A DNA stretch of 64,000 bases from NCBI GenBank assembly GCA_964609385.1, contig CAZSSM010000017.1:32255-96254 (forward strand). Direction: 5' to 3'. Made by a program: the position numbers and the translations under genes. The notes beneath the pieces were generated by a model. It was not told the origin of the DNA, searched no databases, and saw only the letters and a program-made list of their open reading frames with translations. This document shows, piece after piece, positions 57,271 to 64,000 of this stretch. Each line of letters opens with the position of its first letter. Within the stretch, counting starts at the first letter, position 1. The DNA is from CAZSSM01 sp964609385 (GTDB lineage Bacteria > Planctomycetota > Planctomycetia > Isosphaerales > Isosphaeraceae).

Positions 57271-57876
57271 ATGAGCAACTCCCAGCGGGGTCGTCCCCGC
57301 GAGTTCGACACCGACACGGCCCTGGACACGGCGGTCCTCGTCTTCTGGAGGAAGGGGTACGAGGGCGCGGGCGTCTCGGAGCTTTGCACGGCCATGGGAA
57401 TCGCCAAGCAGAGCATGTACGACTGGGTCGGCGACAAGCGGGGACTCTACATCGCAGCGCTGGAGCGCTACGCGGTGACTCACATCTGTGGCTTGCGAGA
57501 CATGCTCGGTCTCAAAGGGTCCCCGATAGCCAATTTACGTCATTGCCTTTACGCGATGGCCGAGTACGCCAAGGCTCCTCAATGTGACGGATGTTTCCTG
57601 ACCAACGCTGAGAACGAGTTCGGGATCAGCGATCCGGAGATCAGCCGCGTTGTCCACAATGTCGAGGGGATCATCATCCAGGCGTTCACCGACGTACTTG
57701 AGCGAGCTAAAGACGCGGGTGAGGTGCCCGCCTCGCTCGACTGTGCCGCGACTGCCTCGGCCTTGGCCGTGCTCCGCAACGGTTTGATGGTTGCCGGCCG
57801 CTCCGGACAAAGCGACCGGGCGATCGATCAGACGATCGTCCTCATCGAGGCCCTGCTTCGCCAAGGAACCGGATAG
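57271..57876 (+). CDS. TetR/AcrR-family transcriptional regulator
   Basis: This is a 201-residue protein. The N-terminal DNA-binding domain has GRPREFDTDTALDTAVLVFWRKGYEGAGVSELCTAMGIAKQSMYDWVGDKRGLY, a typical TetR helix-turn-helix. The C-terminal ligand domain has a Cys pair in APQCDGCFLTNAENEFG, seen in TetR regulators with a C-terminal TetR_C_33-like region (recollection). Such proteins usually repress a neighbouring gene and are released by a small molecule. The 30-bp dyad at 58033-58062 before the downstream SRPBCC gene is a likely operator. The gene has its own promoter at 57236 and a probable terminator overlapping its stop. Confidence 0.9.
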   Translation: MSNSQRGRPREFDTDTALDTAVLVFWRKGYEGAGVSELCTAMGIAKQSMYDWVGDKRGLYIAALERYAVTHICGLRDMLGLKGSPIANLRHCLYAMAEYAKAPQCDGCFLTNAENEFGISDPEISRVVHNVEGIIIQAFTDVLERAKDAGEVPASLDCAATASALAVLRNGLMVAGRSGQSDRAIDQTIVLIEALLRQGTG

Positions 57877-57893
57877 GAGTCATTCCTTTTTTT
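57863..57893 (+). terminator. Probable intrinsic terminator of the TetR gene
   Basis: AAGGAA (57863-57868) pairs with TTCCTT (57883-57888) around a 14-nt loop containing the stop codon; the run of T extends to 57893. The stem is short and AT-rich, so strength is uncertain. Confidence 0.5.
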
Positions 57894-57909
57894 CGCCCAA
57901 TACTTGAAC

Positions 57910-57924
57910 GATCAGTCTGAAATT
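57910..57924 (+). repeat. 15-bp repeat, upstream copy of the TetR operator half
   Basis: GATCAGTCTGAAATT matches 13 of 15 bases of GATCAGTCCGCAATT at 58046-58060. It lacks the matching left arm of the dyad, so it is a single half-site. Confidence 0.55.
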
Positions 57925-58032
57925 CGTCGTGTTTTACAGCCACGACTTCCCGTCGGCAGACGGCCTCGTGAGGTCGTCCGCTCCGAAGTTCGAGCACGTC
58001 TCGGCGTCCGGAACGTCTCGTTATCTTTACGC

Positions 58033-58062
58033 AAAATTCCGGAATGATCAGTCCGCAATTTT
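58033..58062. promoter_or_regulatory. 30-bp dyad, candidate TetR operator
   Basis: The region reads AAAATTCCGGAATGA, then its near-complement TCAGTCCGCAATTTT. Thirteen of 15 base pairs are symmetric about the centre TGATCA (58045-58050). It ends 14 bases before the AGGAGGAG ribosome site of the SRPBCC gene, where binding would block transcription. Confidence 0.65.
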
Positions 58063-58092
58063 CGGAGCCAATCCCTAGGAGGAGTCCCCATC

Positions 58093-58623
58093 ATGCAGAT
58101 CAAGAAGCAGTTTTCGGTCTCAGCGCCCCCGGCCCGCGTCTGGGAGGTGCTAGCCCACGAGTTTGATCAGGTCGATCGCTGGGCCAGCGCGGTCAGCCGC
58201 TCCGTCCTCCGGACCGACGGGGCCGTCCCCGAAGGCGCACCGGCTTCCGGTCGGGTCTGCGAGAGCCAGATCGGTCCGATCCAGGAATCGATCCTCACCT
58301 TCGATGAGGGCCGTAGGGTGCTCGCCTACGAGGCCCACGCCCCGAAAATGCCCTTCTTCGTCCGAGGTCTCCGAAACCGATGGGAGGTTCTCGAATCCGG
58401 CGACAACACTTCGACCGTGCACATGAATGCGACCATCCGATTGATGGTCCCGTTCAACCTGCTGATGGGGCCGCTGATCCGGTTCCAGATGGGCCGCCTG
58501 CTGAGCCTCGCCGTTGAGGAACTCGCCCATTACGTCGAGACCGGTACGCCCCATCCGCGCAAGGTGGCCGCGACACGGAAAGCCCATGCTCAGAAGTCGA
58601 AATCGGGCGCGTCTATGGTCTGA
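58093..58623 (+). CDS. SRPBCC (START/Bet v1-like) family protein
   Basis: This is a 176-residue protein of the polyketide cyclase/dehydrase-like superfamily, which has a deep cavity for hydrophobic ligands. Features are MQIKKQFSVSAPPARVWEVLA (first strand and helix), FDQVDRWASAVSRSV, SILTFDEGRRVLAYEA and RNRWEVLESGDNTSTVHMNATIR, with a long C-terminal helix LLSLAVEELAHYVETG and a basic tail. The ligand or reaction is unknown. An ideal AGGAGGAG (58077-58084) precedes ATG 58093. It is likely controlled by the TetR protein upstream. A strong hairpin follows the stop codon. Confidence 0.85.
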   Translation: MQIKKQFSVSAPPARVWEVLAHEFDQVDRWASAVSRSVLRTDGAVPEGAPASGRVCESQIGPIQESILTFDEGRRVLAYEAHAPKMPFFVRGLRNRWEVLESGDNTSTVHMNATIRLMVPFNLLMGPLIRFQMGRLLSLAVEELAHYVETGTPHPRKVAATRKAHAQKSKSGASMV

Positions 58624-58629
58624 GCCAGT

Positions 58630-58655
58630 CCGGCGATTTGAGAGCGGATCGCCGG
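58630..58655. terminator. Hairpin between convergent SRPBCC and Rieske genes
   Basis: CCGGCGAT (58630-58637) and ATCGCCGG (58648-58655) are perfect arms with a 10-nt loop, seven bases after the SRPBCC stop. There is no T-run on either side, so it may assist Rho-type or bidirectional termination. Confidence 0.45.
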
Positions 58656-58708
58656 CTCCTGCTTCCCACGAACCACGTCTATCACTCAACCTACCTTTCG
58701 AAAAACGT

Positions 58709-59077
58709 TCACTCGATCCGATCATCTTCGATTCGGATCCTCTCGACCCAGACCTGTCCGTCTCGGACCTCGCAGCGGTGGACGGTCAGGCCAGGGGATT
58801 GGGGCACGTTGGTACAGGCTCCGTCTGCCAGGCGGAACCGCCAGTAGTGGAGCGGGCAGACGACCTCATCGCCCTCGATCCAACCGCGCCCCATGACGCC
58901 GCCGGCGTGTGGACATCGCCCTTCAAGGGCAACGTAGTGCCCACGATGGCGGAACAGGGCGATCGGGAGCCCGAGTGCGTCCAAGGGTCGGCCGCGACCA
59001 TCCTCAAGCATGTCGACCGGGCCGATCGGGACCATGTTGTCGTCGACTCGGGGCGCGCGCGGTTTCGGGTCGGTCAT
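58709..59077 (-). CDS. Rieske [2Fe-2S] ferredoxin-like protein
   Basis: This is a 122-residue small Rieske protein. Cluster ligands are visible as CPHAGGVMG and, 15 residues later, CPLHYWRF (C-x-H and C-x2-H). The family includes NirD-like subunits and dioxygenase ferredoxins, which pass single electrons. No signal peptide or oxygenase subunit is nearby. ATG 59077 has GAGG about seven bases upstream and begins MTDPKPRAPRVDD; the open frame extends further 5' without family-like sequence. It is divergent from the NHL-repeat gene, so the 180-bp gap should hold both promoters. Confidence 0.88.
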   Translation of the reverse strand: MTDPKPRAPRVDDNMVPIGPVDMLEDGRGRPLDALGLPIALFRHRGHYVALEGRCPHAGGVMGRGWIEGDEVVCPLHYWRFRLADGACTNVPQSPGLTVHRCEVRDGQVWVERIRIEDDRIE

Positions 59078-59256
59078 GGAGGGCCTCGGGTCGGGTCGGG
59101 GATTGCGGATGGCCAAGCGCTTGCCGGGGGTTCTCGGACCATTGTAAGATCGGGAACGTTCTCGTCCGAGATTCATCGTCGACCCGAACGACCCAACGGC
59201 TCTTCGCTCCGGGGGTCGCGTGGGCCTTCGAACCCCCGATCGTTTCGAGGTGTCCC

Positions 59257-60177
59257 GTGTGGCTTCGCGTGGCGCTGGTGATATTGGCCTTGGTTCTGCT
59301 GGGCGCCGATCGCGGCTGTCGGGTCGCCAGCGGACCGGCTCCGGAACTCGTCTGGGGGATCCACGGGACCCGGTTCGGCTGGCTGCACAAACCACGATCG
59401 GTGGCCGTCGACGCCGAGAACCAGCTCTACATCGCTGACCTGACCGACCGGATTCAGGTCTTCGACCGCGACGGGAACTACCTGCGCGGTTGGCGGATGC
59501 CCGACCTGAACGTCGATGGCCCCAGCGGCCTGACCATCGATCGGCTGGGCCGCGTCCTGGTGGCCGACACCCATTTCTATCGGGTCATGATCTACGACCG
59601 CGAAGGTCGGTTCCTGATGCAGCTCGGCGACGGCGTGCAAGGGACCGAGCCGGGCCGGTTCGGCTACCCGACCGACGCGGTCTTGGACAGTCAAGGGTAC
59701 TTCTACGTCTCAGAGTACGGCGAGAACGATCGGATTCAGGTCTTCGATCCGGAGGGGACCTGGGTCCGCCAGTGGGGCGGCCACGGCTACGAGCCGGGCC
59801 AGTTCCTCAAGCCTCGGGGGCTGGCCATCGACGAGCAGGACCGGATCTACGTGGCCGATAGCTGCAACCATCGGGTCCAGATCTTCGACACGAACGGGAA
59901 CCTCCTGGAGATCTGGGGCGAGCGTGGATCCGAGCCCGACCAGATGTCTTTCCCGTACGACGTCGCCCTGGGTCCCGACGGCTCGGTCTACGTCTGTGAG
60001 TACGGCAATCAACGTGTCCAGCGGTTCGACCGCCAAGGCCGGAGCCTGGGCCTCTGGGGCGCACCGGGACGAAGGCCCGGCCAGCTCAACAGCCCCTGGG
60101 CCCTGACCGTCGACGGCCGAGGGGCAATCTCGGTCATCGACAGCGAGAACCACCGCGTCCAGCGGTTCCGATTCTGA
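59257..60177 (+). CDS. NHL-repeat (six-bladed propeller) secreted protein
   Basis: This is a 306-residue protein from GTG 59257 (GAGG seven bases upstream). The signal peptide is VWLRVALVILALVLLGADRGC. The body is NHL repeats forming a beta-propeller: KPRSVAVDAENQLYIADLTDRIQVFDRDG, YPTDAVLDSQGYFYVSEYGENDRIQVFD, KPRGLAIDEQDRIYVADSCNHRVQIFD, FPYDVALGPDGSVYVCEYGNQRVQRFD, and a final NSPWALTVDGRGAISVIDSENHRVQRF. Such propellers bind proteins, RNA or ligands, or act as lyases. The Cys near residue 21 is not in a normal lipobox. It lies 173 bp ahead of the VWA gene on the same strand; specific role unknown. Confidence 0.88.
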   Translation: MWLRVALVILALVLLGADRGCRVASGPAPELVWGIHGTRFGWLHKPRSVAVDAENQLYIADLTDRIQVFDRDGNYLRGWRMPDLNVDGPSGLTIDRLGRVLVADTHFYRVMIYDREGRFLMQLGDGVQGTEPGRFGYPTDAVLDSQGYFYVSEYGENDRIQVFDPEGTWVRQWGGHGYEPGQFLKPRGLAIDEQDRIYVADSCNHRVQIFDTNGNLLEIWGERGSEPDQMSFPYDVALGPDGSVYVCEYGNQRVQRFDRQGRSLGLWGAPGRRPGQLNSPWALTVDGRGAISVIDSENHRVQRFRF

Positions 60178-60350
60178 TCCCCAGCGACATCGGTTGGACC
60201 GTCCGCGCGACGGTTTCGATCCGACGTGCTTTCTTGTCCGACTTTCCAACTGTCCCGATCGGCCGCCGCCGACCCAGTTCCTGACCCGCAGGAACTTCGA
60301 GTCCCGGCGCGGTCTTGCCCGATCCCGTGGAGGCGCGGCAGCGACCGGTC

Positions 60351-63300
60351 ATGTATTTCGATCTGCCCTGGTTCCAGCTCAGTCTGGCCATCGAGCGGCC
60401 CTGGTGGCTGCTCCTGCTGCCGCTGTTCATCCCCCCGTTGATCCTGCTGAGCTTCCGGAGCCTCTCGGCGCTGGGGCCGGTCCGACGCATCCTGGCCATC
60501 GCGATCCGGATCGGCGTGGTCAGCCTGATCGTGCTGGCTCTGGCCGAGCTGCAAGCCCGACAGCGTTCGGACGATTTGACCACGATCTTCCTGGTCGACA
60601 ATTCCGAGAGTATCCCGCAGCAGAGCAAGGACTACGTGCGGAGCTATGTCAACCAAGCTCTGCAGGCCAAGCCGGCCGAGGATCAGGCCGGAGTCATCCT
60701 CTTCGGCACCGAGCCGCGGATCGAGATCCCGCCGACGCCGGTGCCCGGCCGGTTCACCTCGGCCGAGGTGCTGATCGACCCAGAGCATACGGATCTGGCT
60801 TCCGCCCTGAAGCTGGCCCTGGCCACGTTCCCCGAAGGCTCGGCCAAGCGGATCGTCCTGCTCTCCGACGGGAACGAGAACCGCGGACAGGCCCTAGAGC
60901 AGGCCACCGCCGCGGCCGACTTCGACATCCAGATCGACACCGTGCCAATCAATTACCGTTACGACGAGGAGGTGCTCGTCGAGAAGGTCACGGTGCCACC
61001 GGAGGTCAAGGAAGGCGAGACGGTCAACGTCAACGTGGTCATTCGCGCCTCAGCGCCGACGACCGGACGCCTGGAGATCTACCGCAAGAGCGAGGGCTAC
61101 TCCGGCCAGGTCACACCGACCGGCGAGCCGGTTCCGATCGAACTCCGGCGCGGTCTGAACGTGCTCACGCTGCCCCAGACGATCGAGGGCAACTCGTTCT
61201 ACACCTACACGGCGCGGTTCATCCCCGACCCCGATAGCGGCGACCGGAGCCGGATCAACAACGCTGCCGACGGCTTCACCATCGCGCGGGGTGAAGGCCG
61301 TGTCCTCCTCATCGAGGGGCCCGAACAGGCCGACCCCAACTCGCTGAACGGGCCGGCACTCCGACACGATGACCTGGTCGCCGCGCTCCAAGAACGTCAG
61401 GTCAAGATCACACGACTGGTGGCCCCAGACCTGACCGGCTCGGGTGTGGTGGGCGGCGACGTCTTACCGGCCGACCTCTCGGAACTGCTGCCCTACGACG
61501 CGGTGATCCTGGCCAACGTACCCGGTGACTCTTTCAGTCGCTCGCAGATCGCCGACCTGGAACGTTATGTGCGCGACATTGGCGGTGGTCTGATCATGCT
61601 GGGCGGCCCCAACAGCTTCGGCGCCGGCGGTTGGAAGGACACCGATGTCGAACGCGCTCTGCCGGTCGACATGGAGATCAAAGCCCTCCGCGTGATGGGG
61701 CGAAGCGCCCTGGTCATGATCATGCACGCCAGCGAGATCCCCGAGGGCAATTACTGGCAGAAGGTCGTCGCCAAGCAGTCCCTGCAGACCCTCTCCAGCT
61801 ATGACTATGCCGGGCTGCTTCACTGGCAAGGGCAGGAGGCCTGGCTGTTCTCGCTCCGACCGATCGGCAACTCCGGCGCATCGATGATCCGGGCTATCGA
61901 GCGGATGACCCCCGGCGATATGCCCGACTTCGAGCCCTCGCTCCGGTTGGCCGTCAACGGACTGGCCCGCCTCCGCGACGCAATGACAAAGCATATTATC
62001 ATTATTAGTGACGGCGACCCAACCCCGCCGACCAATCGGGTCATCAACCTGCTCAAGCAGAACAAGATCACGATCACGACGGTTCTGACCGCCGCACACG
62101 GCAACGACCCGGCCTCGACCCGGCTGATGCAAGACCTAGCGCGTCAAACCAAGGGCCGGTTCTACAACGTCACCAACCCCAAAGCGCTGCCCAAGATCTA
62201 TCAGAAAGAGGCCCGGATCATCTCCAGGCCGTTGATCTACGAACGCGCCGACCCTTGGCGACCCCAGGTCGTCCTGCCGACCGAACCGGTCGTTGGTCTA
62301 ACCGACAGCCTGCCGCCGATCCGCGGCCTGGTCCTGACTCAGGCCAAGGAGAACGGCGTCGTTGAGATCCCCTTGAAGTCGCCCCAACCGCTCGGCCAGG
62401 ACACACCCCTGCTGGCGCACTGGACCTATGGCCTGGGTCGCTCGGTCGCCTTCACCTCCGACGCGGCGGGCCGATGGACGGCCGACTGGACCACTTGGGA
62501 AGACTACGCGGCGTTCTGGGAGCAGATCGTCCGCTGGTCGATGCGCCGGGTCGATCCGGGCAACCTACAGATGACTGTCCGACGTGAAGAGGGCGACCTC
62601 CGGATCGTGATTGACGCCCTAGACGATGAGGAGGAGTTCCTCAACTTCCTGACGATTCGGGGCAACCTCAACGGACCGGGCATGAATCAGCCGATCGATC
62701 TGGAGCAGACCGCACCGGGCCGCTACGAAGCGCTGGTGCCGGGCGTCGAGCAGAAGGGCAACTACTTCGTCACGCTCAGCTACGACGACGGCCAAGACAA
62801 CAAAGGCCAGGTCACCTCGGGCGTCTCGGTCCCATACTCCGACGAGTACCGCGAGTTGACCTCCAACCCACCCTTGATGGAGACCTTGGCCAGCTTGACC
62901 AGCGGGTCGGTGATCGACTGGCGGACCGACCGAGACGGCCGGATCAACGTGGCCGCCACGCTCAATAGCCTCAACCCGTTCCGCCACGACCGGACGCCAC
63001 CGGCAGCCCTGGACGACCTCTGGCCCCTGCTACTCTGGGGCGCGGCCCTCTTGTTCCTGCTCGACGTGGCCGTCCGGCGGATCGCGATCGACTTCGCCTG
63101 GCTCGGCGGTCAATTCGCCAAGGCATACCGCCAATTCCGGGGCTCCGACCAGAGCGCCGAGTCCGACGAGTACATGGCTAAGCTCCGAGGTCGCAAGGCC
63201 GAGGTCGAGCAAGAACTGGCCCAGCGCGCCCGGTCGGCCACCCAGTTCCAAGCCCCACCGCCACTCCCGACGGCCGACGACCCGATCGCCGGATCCGAAC

Positions 63301-63494
63301 CGATCGCCGTCGACGATGTCCTCCAAGGCCAGGCCACCGGAGCGCCCTCGCAACAGACCACGCCTCCTCCGCCACCGCCCAAGCCGGATCCCGGTTCGGC
63401 CTCGGACGACGCCGACTCCTACACCAACCGACTCCTTCAGGCCAAACGCAAGGTCTGGGAGGACCGTCAGCGCGACTCCGACGGCAACACCTGA
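60351..63494 (+). CDS. Large VWA-domain membrane protein (BatA/glutamine amidotransferase-like type)
   Basis: This is a 1,047-residue protein. Two N-terminal membrane segments (WWLLLLPLFIPPLILLSF, then ILAIAIRIGVVSLIVLALAEL) precede a VWA domain with a complete MIDAS start (FLVDNSESIPQ) and IVLLSDGNENRG. A beta-rich region follows, then a GATase1-like/DUF1355-like fold (VLLIEGPEQ, DAVILANVPGD, RDIGGGLIMLGGPNSFGAGG). A second VWA-like part has KHIIIISDGDPTPP. One more membrane segment near residue 890 (LWPLLLWGAALLFLLDV) precedes a charged, Pro-rich tail. ATG 60351 is chosen; TTG 60315 would add 12 residues. Proteins of this type often work with the MoxR ATPase, which follows 167 bp downstream. 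Confidence 0.88.
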   Translation: MYFDLPWFQLSLAIERPWWLLLLPLFIPPLILLSFRSLSALGPVRRILAIAIRIGVVSLIVLALAELQARQRSDDLTTIFLVDNSESIPQQSKDYVRSYVNQALQAKPAEDQAGVILFGTEPRIEIPPTPVPGRFTSAEVLIDPEHTDLASALKLALATFPEGSAKRIVLLSDGNENRGQALEQATAAADFDIQIDTVPINYRYDEEVLVEKVTVPPEVKEGETVNVNVVIRASAPTTGRLEIYRKSEGYSGQVTPTGEPVPIELRRGLNVLTLPQTIEGNSFYTYTARFIPDPDSGDRSRINNAADGFTIARGEGRVLLIEGPEQADPNSLNGPALRHDDLVAALQERQVKITRLVAPDLTGSGVVGGDVLPADLSELLPYDAVILANVPGDSFSRSQIADLERYVRDIGGGLIMLGGPNSFGAGGWKDTDVERALPVDMEIKALRVMGRSALVMIMHASEIPEGNYWQKVVAKQSLQTLSSYDYAGLLHWQGQEAWLFSLRPIGNSGASMIRAIERMTPGDMPDFEPSLRLAVNGLARLRDAMTKHIIIISDGDPTPPTNRVINLLKQNKITITTVLTAAHGNDPASTRLMQDLARQTKGRFYNVTNPKALPKIYQKEARIISRPLIYERADPWRPQVVLPTEPVVGLTDSLPPIRGLVLTQAKENGVVEIPLKSPQPLGQDTPLLAHWTYGLGRSVAFTSDAAGRWTADWTTWEDYAAFWEQIVRWSMRRVDPGNLQMTVRREEGDLRIVIDALDDEEEFLNFLTIRGNLNGPGMNQPIDLEQTAPGRYEALVPGVEQKGNYFVTLSYDDGQDNKGQVTSGVSVPYSDEYRELTSNPPLMETLASLTSGSVIDWRTDRDGRINVAATLNSLNPFRHDRTPPAALDDLWPLLLWGAALLFLLDVAVRRIAIDFAWLGGQFAKAYRQFRGSDQSAESDEYMAKLRGRKAEVEQELAQRARSATQFQAPPPLPTADDPIAGSEPIAVDDVLQGQATGAPSQQTTPPPPPPKPDPGSASDDADSYTNRLLQAKRKVWEDRQRDSDGNT

Positions 63495-63661
63495 TAAACC
63501 GACGGAGCCCGACACCAAAGGCCCGCGGAGTTGGCAACACGTAGCACCGTCGCTCTCGGAAATCTCAACGTTCCCTTGATCTTCATCATGGGCCGAAGAT
63601 AGGCCGATGGCCCCACCATCCTGAGCCGATTCGGCTCTCGAGCTAAGGACATGCTCCGGTC

Positions 63662-64000
63662 ATGATCAATATTGATAAGCCCGACGAAAACGGATCCGAC
63701 GACTTCGAACCCCGAGCCGCTCAATTCCGCGACGCCTTCGAGACGGTCAAGACCGAAATCGGCAAGGTCATTGTCGGACACGAAGAGGTCGTCGAAGGCG
63801 TGCTGAGCTGCCTCTTCATGGGTGGCCACGCCCTCTTGGAAGGCGTGCCCGGTCTGGGCAAAACCCTGTTGGTCCGCACCCTGGCCGACGCGGTCAACTT
63901 GGAGTTCAATCGGATCCAGTTCACGCCCGACCTAATGCCCGCCGACATCATCGGGACCAACGTCGTCATGGAGGCGCCCGCCGGCCGACGCGTCATCGAC
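63662..64000 (+). CDS. MoxR-type AAA+ ATPase, N-terminal part (truncated by window edge)
   Basis: Only the first 113 residues are present. Visible are AQFRDAFETVKTEIGKVIVGHEEVVEGVLSCL, Walker A LLEGVPGLGKTLLV, then FNRIQFTPDLMPADIIGTNV, the distinctive MoxR insert region. MoxR ATPases are chaperone-like and pair with VWA proteins, as here. AAGGA lies about 13 bases before ATG 63662. The start is consistent with the family, with a short acidic leader. Confidence 0.93.
   Translation, partial: MINIDKPDENGSDDFEPRAAQFRDAFETVKTEIGKVIVGHEEVVEGVLSCLFMGGHALLEGVPGLGKTLLVRTLADAVNLEFNRIQFTPDLMPADIIGTNVVMEAPAGRRVID

Overview
The window looks like a chromosome segment of a planctomycete, most likely an Isosphaeraceae-type organism (inference). 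The grounds are the high-GC codon use, an ECF sigma factor overlapping a Ser/Thr kinase fused to a formylglycine-enzyme-like domain, very large RTX-repeat surface proteins with an N-terminal LExRxxL motif, a PEP-CTERM protein, lpxA, VWA/MoxR genes and many TPR proteins. No phage, plasmid backbone, intact insertion sequence, rRNA operon or CRISPR array was seen.

Layout. 1-4 kb: the 3' end of nadB, lpxA, and a secreted FAD oxidoreductase on the minus strand. 4.4-6.1 kb: a soluble histidine kinase overlapping an ANTAR response regulator, followed by a long-stem inverted repeat. 6.4-10 kb: an RTX protein with an excellent intrinsic terminator, a small lipoprotein, a short-chain dehydrogenase and tRNA-Leu(UAG). 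10.5-21.1 kb: one minus-strand gene for a surface protein of about 3,545 residues with three RTX blocks. It is divergent from a membrane-anchored HTH protein with a C-terminal DUF3047-like domain (21.3-23.5 kb), and an operator-like dyad lies between them.

23.9-33.5 kb: a complete minus-strand chemotaxis operon, transcribed cheW, mcp, cheR, cheA, cheC, cheD, cheY, cheB. No flagellar genes are nearby and the receptor is a soluble GAF-PAS-GAF type, which suggests control of surface motility rather than flagella. 34-35 kb: a HExxH metallopeptidase-like gene. 35.2-40.5 kb: sigma factor, kinase/FGE fusion, and a PEP-CTERM protein overlapping it tail to tail.

41-48 kb: a dehydrogenase, a lipoprotein, then a metabolic cluster on the plus strand: enolase-superfamily epimerase/cycloisomerase, alpha/beta hydrolase, RuBisCO-like protein and nitrilase. 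The RuBisCO-like protein keeps the carbamylated-Lys/Asp/Glu triad but lacks the residues needed for carboxylation. This cluster is the best candidate for an undescribed pathway.

48-64 kb: a PD-(D/E)XK nuclease-like protein with EGR repeats, a large TPR protein, an endonuclease III homologue, a TPR-AAA ATPase, a TPR membrane protein, a PLP-dependent decarboxylase interrupted by an in-frame amber codon, a probably leaderless TetR regulator with a 30-bp dyad before an SRPBCC gene, a Rieske protein, an NHL-repeat protein, a large VWA membrane protein and the start of a MoxR ATPase.

All functions are read from sequence motifs only; no database search was possible.
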